64,000 nt of DNA from Rhodococcus antarcticus (lineage in GTDB: Bacteria; Actinomycetota; Actinomycetes; Mycobacteriales; Mycobacteriaceae). How positions within the stretch are numbered: the first letter of the stretch is position 1; each line of letters begins with the position of its first letter. A program made the position numbers and the translations under genes. This document shows positions 58,201 to 64,000 of the stretch, piece by piece. The stretch is taken from positions 1,364,001 to 1,428,000 of the forward strand of contig NZ_CP110615.1 of the NCBI RefSeq assembly GCF_026153295.1. Direction: 5' to 3'. The notes under the pieces are model-generated. The model searched no databases. It worked only from the letters and a program-made list of their open reading frames with translations, and was not told the DNA's origin.

Positions 58201-58506
58201 AGCGCGCTGCACCCCACCATCGAGGTCCAGGCGCCCCTGGTCTTCGACCTCGTCGACCTCGACGCCGGGCTCTCCCTCGGCGGCTGCAGCTACCACGTCG
58301 GCCACCCGGGCGGGCGGTCCTACGAGAGCCCCCCGGTGAACTCCGTGGAGGCCGAGTCCCGCCGCAACCGGCGCTTCTCCACCGACGGCGGGGCAGCCCG
58401 CGCGGTGGACACGGCCGAGCTGCGCGAGCACCTCGCCCGGATCGCCGCCGACCCCGCCCCGTCCGGCGTCCTCGACCTGCGCCGTGCGGTGGTCACCCGG
58501 CGGTGA
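55231..58506 (+). CDS. Transglutaminase-like + DUF2126 protein
   Basis: 1,091 residues. The N-terminal third is a bacterial transglutaminase-like cysteine protease fold, with Cys in IGSCRDSAWLL (about 181), His in TDLHAWAEVF (about 229) and Asp in GMDATSG (about 245). The rest is DUF2126, a large domain with GGEPTFVSTTD, HRGQGKWYPGEPLPRW, SRFIGST-type FSGRFIGSTSQAP and NTHRSEFCIDKMYSPD, linked to the glutamate-cysteine-ligase fold. It corresponds to M. tuberculosis Rv2566 (similar length). Such fusions occur with ATP-grasp/alpha-E genes, predicted to build or remodel a peptide or amide-linked metabolite. Its stop overlaps the next start. Confidence 0.88.
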   Translation: MSIKVALEHRTAYSFDRPVTVHPHEVRLRPAPHTRSTIESYSLTVTPAEHFINWQQDPFGNWVARLVFPEPTTELSITVGLVADMQVVNPFDFFIADHAESYPFAYGPSLEADLEPYLRPVDSDMLVAKFLDAFTIAPGTRMIDLLVQLNAAVNRAVGYTVRMEAGVQTPEHTLDTAIGSCRDSAWLLVALLRELGLAARFVSGYLVQLSSDVPSLDGPSGPAEDFTDLHAWAEVFVPGAGWIGMDATSGLFAGEGHIPLSATPHPSSAAAISGSTSPCTATLDFHNVVTRIHEDPRVTLPYTAQQWARVQSLGAEVDARLRAGDVRLTMGGEPTFVSTTDLTSPEWITAADGPHKRERASALAERLRGVLGAGTGDTSGVLVHRGQGKWYPGEPLPRWQIGLLWRTDGEPLWHDPALLADPWVDEQTPGPHDQGDARRLAVALASAFGLPESQVRPAFEDPLAALATEARRPRGPAPDEDVTVADLDAAVTEPVAHVLPLHQELDGSGWASADWRLRRGRVVLLAGTSPAGLRLPLDGLSWVAPAATEEDDPQAAKAPLRARTDPARVVPMGDGVPRTALVVEERNGHVRVFLPPLDRLDDAVDLIARLEGAARTSEVTVVLEGYTPPGDPRLTSLTVTPDPGVIEVNVQPTSSFAEQEELLRTLYAQARLTRLGTETFEVDGSHGGTRGGNHITLGGATPSDSPLLRRPDLLVSLLTYWQRHPSLSYLFSGRFIGSTSQAPRVDEGRAENLYELEIAFAEIDRLTGPDRTALPWVVDRALRHLLTDITGNTHRSEFCIDKMYSPDSTRGRLGLLELRGFEMPPHPQMAMVQALLVRALVARFWDEPFQAPLVRHGLNLHGRWLLPHFLISDVAEVAADLRRHGTDFDTSWLEPFTEFRFPRIGSVHVGGVSIELRGAIEPWNVLGEEATGSGTARYVDSSVERVQVTVVGADPGRHLLTCNGVPVPLLDGGSAGVQVGGVRFRAWQPPSALHPTIEVQAPLVFDLVDLDAGLSLGGCSYHVGHPGGRSYESPPVNSVEAESRRNRRFSTDGGAARAVDTAELREHLARIAADPAPSGVLDLRRAVVTRR

Positions 58507-61010
58507 ACGTCGCGACCACCACGCCGGGCTTCGACGAGGCCCGGTCCGTCGACGGCACGCCCCGTCCCGGCTGGGGCGAGCTGGTCGAGGACCTGGCCCG
58601 GCTGGGCGAGACCGGTCTCGCCCGGGCCCGCGCGCACGTCGAGCACCAGCTGGCCAGCGACGGCGTCACCTACAGCCCCGTGCTCGGGGACGCGCCGGTC
58701 CCGGCCGACGGTGAGGTCGCCGCCCCCGAGCGCTGGCAGCTGGACCCGGTGCCCCTGGTGCTCCACGCGGAGGAGTGGGCCGTGCTGGAGCGGGGGGTGG
58801 CCCAGCGCTCGACCCTGCTCGACGCCGTCCTCGCCGACCTCTACGGCCCGCAGGACCTGTTGCGGCACGCCCTGGTCCCGCCCGAGGTGGTCCTCGGGCA
58901 CGAGGGCTACCTGCGGGCCGCCCACGGCATCACGCTGCCCGGTCCGCGTCAGCTGGTGGTGCACGCCGTGGACGTGGCTCGCGGCCCCGAGGGGGGGTTC
59001 GTGGCCCTCGCGGACCGGACGCAGGCCCCCTCCGGCATCGGCTACGCGCTGGCCGACCGGGCTGTGCTCGCCCGCGTCCTGCCCGACCTGCTGCGCCGCA
59101 GCGCCCCCCGCCGGCTCGGGGCGTTCGCCGACACCCTGCGCACGGCCCTGCACGCCGTGGCCCCCCAGGCGGTGGAACAGCCGCGCGTGGTGGTGCTGAG
59201 CCCGGGCTCGCACTCCGAGACCGCCTTCGACCAGGCCTACCTGGCGGCCCTGCTCGGCCTCCCGCTCGTGGAGGGCGCCGACCTGACCGTGCACCAGGGG
59301 CGGCTCTGGATGCGGTCGCTGGGGCGCCTGGAGCAGGTCGACGTGGTGCTGCGCCGGGTGGACGCCGCGTTCTGCGACCCGCTGGACCTGCGCTCGAGCT
59401 CGCGGCTGGGGGTCGTGGGGCTCGTCGAGGCCTGCCGACGCGGGACCGTGAGCGTGGTGAACCCACTGGGCGCGGGGGTGCTGGAGAACCCGGCGCTGGT
59501 GGCCCTGCTGCCCGCGCTGTGCCGGGCCCTGCTGGACGAGGACCTGGTGCTGGCGTCAGTGCCGCTGTCCTGGTGCGGGAGCCCGGAGGGCCTGTCCCAC
59601 GTGCTGGCGAACCTCGGCTCGGTGGTGCTGCGGCCCATCGGGGCGGGGACGTCGGTCGTGCCCGGTCGCCTGCCCGCCGCGGAGCAGGAGCAGTGGCGGG
59701 CGCGGCTGGGCGCAGAGGGCTGGCGGTGGGTCGGCGAGCTGGGGGTCGAGCTCTCGCAGGCCCCCTCGGCCACCCGCGGCGGGCTGGCGCAGCGCCCCGT
59801 GGTGACCCGGCTGTTCTCCGTGGGCCAGGCCTCCGGGCACGTCGTGATGCCCGGCGGTCTCGGCGGCAGCTTCGGCGCGGGCGAGCACCCGGCGTGGACC
59901 GAGCGTCCGGCCGCCGCCGCCAAGGACGTGTGGGTGCTCTCCACCACCGCCGATCAGGCCGTCAGCCACGTCGCCGGCCCACAGGTGCTCCCGTCGCCCC
60001 GTGCGGCGCTCGGGTCGGTGTCCTCCCCACGCGTGCTCGCCGACCTGTTCTGGCTCGGCCGCTACGCCGAGCGCACCGAGGCGCTGACCCGGCTCCTCGC
60101 GGCGGGCACGGCCCGCGCCGGCGACGTGCGGCCGAGCGGTACTGCGGCGGCGGAGACCACCGGTGTGCTGGTGGCGGCGGCGGGCGCGCTGTCCGGGGTG
60201 GCCGTCGACGGCGCCGAACCGCTGGTGGTGCTGCAGCAGCTCACCACCGACGCTGCCCGGCAGGGCACCGTGGCGCACTCGCTGAACCGGCTGGTCGGGG
60301 TGGCCGGCGCCGTGCGGGACCAGCTCTCCGCCGACACCTGGGCGGTGCTGTCCTCGGCCGAGGACGCCGTGGACCGGCTCGTGGCGACCAGGGCAGCCGA
60401 CGGTTCCGAGCTGTCCGGGTGCCACGCGGTGCTGCTGTCCTGCTCGCTGGCGCTGTCCGGGCTCGCCGCCGAGAACATGGTGCGCGACCCCGGCTGGTTC
60501 CTGCTGGACGCGGGCCGTCGGCTGGAGCGGTCCCAACAGCTCAGCGCCCTGCTGCGGCACACCCTCGGGACCCCGGCCGGCACGCGCACCGCGGAGGTCC
60601 TGCTGCTGGAGTCCGTCCTGGTGGCCACCGAGTCGGTGCTCACCCACCGCAGGCGCTACTCCGGTGAGCTCGCGCCGGGTGGGGTGCTGGCGCTGCTGCT
60701 GCTGGACCCCGCCAACCCGCGGTCGCTGGTGTTCCAGCTGCAGGCGCTCGCCGCCGACCTCCGGGCCCTGCCCGGAGCCACCGGCACCTCCAGGCCCGAG
60801 CGCCTCCTCGAGGAGCTCGTGGTGACGGTGCGCCGGCTGGACGCCGACGAGCTCGGCGTGGTGGCGCAGGACGGCACCCGCGTGGGGCTCGTGGGGGTGC
60901 TCGACGGGGTGCGGGCGTCCCTGCGCGCCCTGGCCGACGCCGTGTCCGCCCAGCACCTGGTGGTCAGCTCGCCGGTGGCGCAGCCCGTCGAGTACGGCGG
61001 GATGCGGTGA
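58503..61010 (+). CDS. Circularly permuted ATP-grasp + alpha-E domain fusion
   Basis: 835 residues. The first 480 are a circularly permuted ATP-grasp ligase: ADLYGPQDLLRHALVPPEVVL, ALADRTQAPSGIGYALADR, LSPGSHSETAFDQAYLA, LEQVDVVLRRVDAAFCDPLDL, NPLGAGVLENPAL. Residues about 510-835 are an alpha-E helical domain (LADLFWLGRYAERTEALTRL, RDPGWFLLDAGRRLERSQQL, NPRSLVFQLQAL). In many bacteria these are two genes; here they are fused, as in Rv2567. ATP-dependent peptide/amide bond formation is predicted, the product unknown. Confidence 0.88.
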   Translation: MNVATTTPGFDEARSVDGTPRPGWGELVEDLARLGETGLARARAHVEHQLASDGVTYSPVLGDAPVPADGEVAAPERWQLDPVPLVLHAEEWAVLERGVAQRSTLLDAVLADLYGPQDLLRHALVPPEVVLGHEGYLRAAHGITLPGPRQLVVHAVDVARGPEGGFVALADRTQAPSGIGYALADRAVLARVLPDLLRRSAPRRLGAFADTLRTALHAVAPQAVEQPRVVVLSPGSHSETAFDQAYLAALLGLPLVEGADLTVHQGRLWMRSLGRLEQVDVVLRRVDAAFCDPLDLRSSSRLGVVGLVEACRRGTVSVVNPLGAGVLENPALVALLPALCRALLDEDLVLASVPLSWCGSPEGLSHVLANLGSVVLRPIGAGTSVVPGRLPAAEQEQWRARLGAEGWRWVGELGVELSQAPSATRGGLAQRPVVTRLFSVGQASGHVVMPGGLGGSFGAGEHPAWTERPAAAAKDVWVLSTTADQAVSHVAGPQVLPSPRAALGSVSSPRVLADLFWLGRYAERTEALTRLLAAGTARAGDVRPSGTAAAETTGVLVAAAGALSGVAVDGAEPLVVLQQLTTDAARQGTVAHSLNRLVGVAGAVRDQLSADTWAVLSSAEDAVDRLVATRAADGSELSGCHAVLLSCSLALSGLAAENMVRDPGWFLLDAGRRLERSQQLSALLRHTLGTPAGTRTAEVLLLESVLVATESVLTHRRRYSGELAPGGVLALLLLDPANPRSLVFQLQALAADLRALPGATGTSRPERLLEELVVTVRRLDADELGVVAQDGTRVGLVGVLDGVRASLRALADAVSAQHLVVSSPVAQPVEYGGMR

Positions 61011-62029
61011 GCCCGGACGCGGGGGGTTCGGGCGCGGGGGGTTCGGGCGCTGGGGTTTCGGGCGCTGGGGTTTCGGGCGCAGGGGGTGCGCGGACCCACC
61101 GGATCACCCACCGCACCGTCTACGAGTACTCCGACGAGGTGTCGTCCTCCTACGGGCGGCTGTGGCTGCGCCCCCGGGAGCTCGCCGGTCAGCAGTGCCT
61201 GCACCACGAGCTGACCGTCGATCCCGGTGCGGCCGACCTCTCCACCGGCCGCGACGTCTACGGCAACGACGTGGCCTACTTCCACGTGAGCACCCCGCAC
61301 ACCCGCCTCGAGGTGACCGGGACCTCCCTCGTGCGCGTGCTCCACCCGGAACCCGACCCGGCCGCCACCGCCCTGGCCTGGGAGGACGCCCGACCCGTCG
61401 GGGTGCACGGCCGTCCCGTGCTCGACCTCGTCCTCGACCAGCGCGATCCCGCCCTGCTCGCCCGGGCCCGCGACTACGCCGCGCCGAGCTTCGCCCCGGG
61501 GACCCCGATCGGTGAGGCCGTGCAGGACCTGCTGCACCGGGTGCACACCGAGTTCACCTACGCCTCGGGCAGCACCTCGGTGCGCACCGGGCTGGACGAG
61601 GTGCTCGACGCCCGGCAGGGGGTGTGCCAGGACTTCGCCCGGCTGTCGGTGGCGTGCCTGCGCTCCCTCGGCCTGGCCGGGCGCTACGTCTCTGGCTACC
61701 TGGCCACCGACCCACCGCCCGGCCGTGACCGCGTGGTGGGCGCGGACGCCACGCACGCATGGGCGGCGGTCTGGCTGCCGTCGGCCCGCGGGGGGGCGGG
61801 GGACTGGCTCGACTTCGACCCCACCAACGACCACCTCGCCGACGAGCGGTACACCACGCTGGCGTGGGGGCGGGACTACGCCGACGTGCCCCCGGTGCGC
61901 GGCATCGTGTTCACCGACGCCGAGACCTCGACCATGACCGTGTCGGTCGACGTCGCTCCGGTCGACGTCACGCCGACAGACGTCGCTCCGGTCGACGTCA
62001 CGCCGACAGGCGTCGAGTCGGCCTGCTGA
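61007..62029 (+). CDS. Transglutaminase-like protein
   Basis: 340 residues. A Gly/Ser/Ala repeat tail (residues 7-26) precedes HRTVYEYSDEVSSSYGRLWLRPRE, an N-terminal beta domain, and the transglutaminase core with catalytic Cys in ARQGVCQDFARLS (about 207), His in DATHAWAAVW (about 250) and Asp in WLDFDPTND (about 270). The C-terminus ends in a doubled DVAPVDVTPT. It corresponds to Rv2569c. It acts as a protease/peptidase-like or acyl-transfer partner of the ATP-grasp enzyme (inference). GTGA overlap with the preceding gene. Confidence 0.88.
   Translation: MSPDAGGSGAGGSGAGVSGAGVSGAGGARTHRITHRTVYEYSDEVSSSYGRLWLRPRELAGQQCLHHELTVDPGAADLSTGRDVYGNDVAYFHVSTPHTRLEVTGTSLVRVLHPEPDPAATALAWEDARPVGVHGRPVLDLVLDQRDPALLARARDYAAPSFAPGTPIGEAVQDLLHRVHTEFTYASGSTSVRTGLDEVLDARQGVCQDFARLSVACLRSLGLAGRYVSGYLATDPPPGRDRVVGADATHAWAAVWLPSARGGAGDWLDFDPTNDHLADERYTTLAWGRDYADVPPVRGIVFTDAETSTMTVSVDVAPVDVTPTDVAPVDVTPTGVESAC
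61025..61084 (+). repeat. Four in-frame copies of a 15-bp repeat
   Basis: Units of the form G(G/T)TTCGGGCGCNGGG at 61025, 61040, 61055 and 61070 encode GSGAG, GSGAG, VSGAG and VSGAG in the flexible N-terminus of the transglutaminase-like protein. Units differ at two positions. Confidence 0.9.
61951..62010 (+). repeat. Two in-frame copies of a 30-bp repeat
   Basis: 61951-61980 and 61981-62010 are identical except for the last base. Each encodes DVAPVDVTPT at the C-terminus of the transglutaminase-like protein. Confidence 0.92.
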
Positions 62030-62125
62030 ACCGCCCCTCGTTGGGCGTCCCGGCGGAGGAGGGCCGTACGGTGCTCCCGCCCCGGCGCACTCGCCGTGGG
62101 GTCCCTGATCGAGGAGAGCACCCGC

Positions 62126-63157
62126 GTGCGCGACTTCAGCTGTCCCCGGTGCGGCCAGCAGCTGGCCTTCGAGAACTCCCGGTGCCTGCACTGCGGGGCC
62201 ACCCTGCGGTTCGTGCTCGACACCCGTGACTTCGTGGCGCTGGTCGAGGACGGTCCCAACCCCCGCACCGCCGAGGTGGGCGGGGTCGTGCTCACCAGCT
62301 GCGCCAACCTGTTCACCGCGCGCTGCAACTGGGCCACACCCGCCGGGACGTCGCTGTGCCCGTCCTGCACCCTGACCCGGGTGCGTCCCGCCGACGCGGA
62401 CACCAGCGGGATCTCCGCCTTCGCGGACGCGGAGGCGGCCAAGCGACGGCTGGTCCTGGAGCTCGTCGAGCTCGGCCTGCCCATCGTCGGTCGCGCCGAG
62501 GACCCCGAGGGTGGGCTGTGCTTCGACCTGCTCTCGAGCGAGGAGGAGCCGGTGATCACCGGGCACGACAACGGCGTGGTGACCCTCGACCTCGCCGAGA
62601 GCGACGACGTGCACCGCACCCAGCTGCAGCTGTCCATGGCGGAGCCCTACCGGACCCTGCTCGGGCACTTCCGGCACGAGACCGGGCACTACTACGCCAC
62701 GCTGTTCCTGGACGGGGCTGCGGCGCAGGAGCGCGCCGCCCGCCCGGAGTTCGAGCGGCTGTTCGGCGACCCGGACGCCGACTACCAGGCCGCCCTGGAC
62801 CGCCACTACTCGCAGGGCGCACCGGTCGGCTGGGCGCGGAGCTTCGTCTCCTCCTACGCGACGATGCACCCCGCCGAGGACTGGGCCGAGACGTTCGCGC
62901 ACTACCTGCACATCCGCGACACCCTGGACACCGCGGCCGCCTTCGGGATGGCGCCCTCGGGTGCGGCGGCGGACCGTCCGCTCGCCGGGGACGTCGGCTT
63001 CGACAAGATCATCGAGCTCTGGCTGCCGCTGTCGTGGTCGCTGAACATGGTCAACCGCTCCATGGGGCACGTCGACCTGTACCCGTTCGTCCTGCCGGAC
63101 GCCGTGCTGGAGAAGATGCGGCTGGTGCACCACCTGGTGACCGCGGAGGGGGCCTGA
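62126..63157 (+). CDS. Putative zinc-binding metallopeptidase with zinc ribbon
   Basis: 343 residues from GTG 62126, with GAGGAG about nine bases upstream. The N-terminus is a zinc ribbon (CPRCGQQL ... CLHCG), and a further Cys cluster ends SLCPSCTL. The catalytic motif is HFRHETGHYY (HExGH, about residue 184), with MHPAEDWAETFAHYLHIRDT supplying the further acidic ligand. It is the counterpart of Rv2568c. The family is found next to transglutaminase/alpha-E genes, so it probably processes the same product. Cytoplasmic, as no signal peptide is seen. Confidence 0.88.
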   Translation: MRDFSCPRCGQQLAFENSRCLHCGATLRFVLDTRDFVALVEDGPNPRTAEVGGVVLTSCANLFTARCNWATPAGTSLCPSCTLTRVRPADADTSGISAFADAEAAKRRLVLELVELGLPIVGRAEDPEGGLCFDLLSSEEEPVITGHDNGVVTLDLAESDDVHRTQLQLSMAEPYRTLLGHFRHETGHYYATLFLDGAAAQERAARPEFERLFGDPDADYQAALDRHYSQGAPVGWARSFVSSYATMHPAEDWAETFAHYLHIRDTLDTAAAFGMAPSGAAADRPLAGDVGFDKIIELWLPLSWSLNMVNRSMGHVDLYPFVLPDAVLEKMRLVHHLVTAEGA

Positions 63158-63174
63158 GGCGGACTCGAGCCGGG

Positions 63175-63180
63175 TACGAT
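63175..63180 (+). promoter_or_regulatory. -10 box TACGAT, leaderless promoter
   Basis: TACGAT lies eight bases before ATG 63189. The GGAGGAG between them is too close to the ATG to be a normal ribosome-binding site. Confidence 0.45.
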
Positions 63181-63188
63181 CGGAGGAG

Positions 63189-64000
63189 ATGAGCCTGGAG
63201 ACGGTGACCACTCGCGACAGCACGCAAGAGGTGCTGCGCTCGGCGGAACGTCTGCTCACGCGGCGCACGGGCGCCCAGGTGGTGCTGGTGGACCCCGAGG
63301 ACCTCGGTGGCAGCGACCGCACCGTCGTGCTGCGGGTGCGGCCGAGGGAGAACCCGTTCTCGCTGCCGCGCACGATGGTGGTGAAGAAGGTGCTCACCGG
63401 CCAAGGTGGTCGGGACGCCGACGAGGCGTTCCTCCGGGAGACCGTCTCGTACCAGTTCGCGAACTCCCTGCCCCTGGAGCACCGTCCCGGGGCCACGCTC
63501 GTGGCCCACGACGTGGCCGACCGGGTCCTGGTGCTCGCCGACCTCGGGGGTGCCCCCACCCTCGCCGACGTGCTCGCCGACCCGGATCCGGTGCTCGCGC
63601 AGCGCGGGCTGGTCGCCTGGGCGCAGGCGCTGGGCCGGATGCACGCTGCCACCGCGTTCCGCGAGGGCGACTTCGCGGCCCTGCTGCGCCACGCCGGTCG
63701 CGCACGGTGGACCGATCCCCTGGAGGGCCCGGCCACCGCTGCCCTCGCCGAGCTCCCTGCGGCGCTGGAGTCCGCGCTCGGCGTGGACACCCCCCACGAG
63801 GTGGTGCAGCGGGCCGCCGCGACCGACCGCTTGCTCGGGCGCAGCGCGCTGCGCGCCTTCAGCCCGTCCGACCTCTGCCCGGACAACGCGATGCTCACCG
63901 CGGACGGGGTGCAGTTCCTGGACTTCGAGTGGGGTGGCTTCCGGGACGTGTTCCTCGACGCCGTCTACGCCCTGGTGCCCTTCCCCGGCTGCTGGTGCAG
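63189..64000 (+). CDS. Phosphotransferase-like protein, 3' end outside window
   Basis: 270 residues visible without a stop. The sequence has a kinase-like N-lobe (RTVVLRVRP, TMVVKKVL) and a C-lobe resembling aminoglycoside/choline phosphotransferases: FSPSDLCPDNAML (about 224) and VQFLDFEWGGFRDVFLDAVY. The brackets match the HxDxxxxN and DxE/D motifs, but the first histidine is proline here; the aspartate and asparagine are kept. Substrate unknown. It may belong with the preceding cluster or be independent, having its own promoter. Confidence 0.75.
   Translation, partial: MSLETVTTRDSTQEVLRSAERLLTRRTGAQVVLVDPEDLGGSDRTVVLRVRPRENPFSLPRTMVVKKVLTGQGGRDADEAFLRETVSYQFANSLPLEHRPGATLVAHDVADRVLVLADLGGAPTLADVLADPDPVLAQRGLVAWAQALGRMHAATAFREGDFAALLRHAGRARWTDPLEGPATAALAELPAALESALGVDTPHEVVQRAAATDRLLGRSALRAFSPSDLCPDNAMLTADGVQFLDFEWGGFRDVFLDAVYALVPFPGCWC

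Overview
The window is chromosome of a very GC-rich actinomycete. Most starts are GTG, genes overlap by GTGA/ATGA, and phosphatidylinositol-mannoside genes (pgsA, patA, pimA) are present. From memory, the gene order thrS, HIT, pgsA, patA, pimA, NUDIX, pdxS, pdxT, yebC, ruvCAB, yajC-secDF, lipoprotein, apt, rel, cyclophilin, MBL, hisS and aspS follows the Mycobacterium tuberculosis Rv2613c-Rv2566 block. An SsgB-type sporulation/division protein beside thrS argues against a mycobacterium. A Pseudonocardiales-like or related filamentous actinomycete is my best guess, made without any search.

Layout. (1) 1-7368: accessory DNA, visibly less GC-rich, with a giant RTX-like surface/secreted protein, a beta-helix lipoprotein and a decayed SDR gene. 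It abuts the 3' end of tRNA-Val(GAC). (2) 7369-10669: tRNA Gly-Cys-Val cluster, ssgB, an ECF sigma/anti-sigma pair, a small membrane protein and tRNA-Val(CAC). (3) 10743-36895: the conserved housekeeping block: translation (thrS, hisS), PI-mannoside synthesis, vitamin B6 synthesis (pdxST), recombination (ruvCAB), Sec accessory proteins (yajC, secDF), purine salvage and stringent response (apt, rel). (4) 37174-48060: a TetR-controlled, tightly overlapping catabolic operon (AtuA, two acyl-CoA dehydrogenases, acyl-CoA carboxylase alpha and beta), divergent from an F420-dependent oxidoreductase and ending in a CoA-ligase remnant. (5) 48081-52284: small genes (GNATs, membrane proteins, a methyltransferase, a frameshifted DUF402 gene). 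(6) 52440-64000: aspS, DUF389, then a co-oriented peptide-ligase-like cluster: transglutaminase-DUF2126, ATP-grasp/alpha-E fusion, second transglutaminase, zinc metallopeptidase, and a kinase-like gene cut by the window end.

Regulation and oddities. Two LexA-type SOS operators are visible, before ruvCAB and before a radical-SAM gene of the Rv2578c type; the latter has an in-frame TAG near its end with coding continuing behind it. Several genes appear leaderless, with a TANNNT -10 box seven to eight bases before the start codon. Two genes (pimA, DUF402) are broken by one-base shifts in C runs, possibly sequencing errors. The best candidate for an incompletely understood system is the amidoligase/transglutaminase cluster at 55231-63157.
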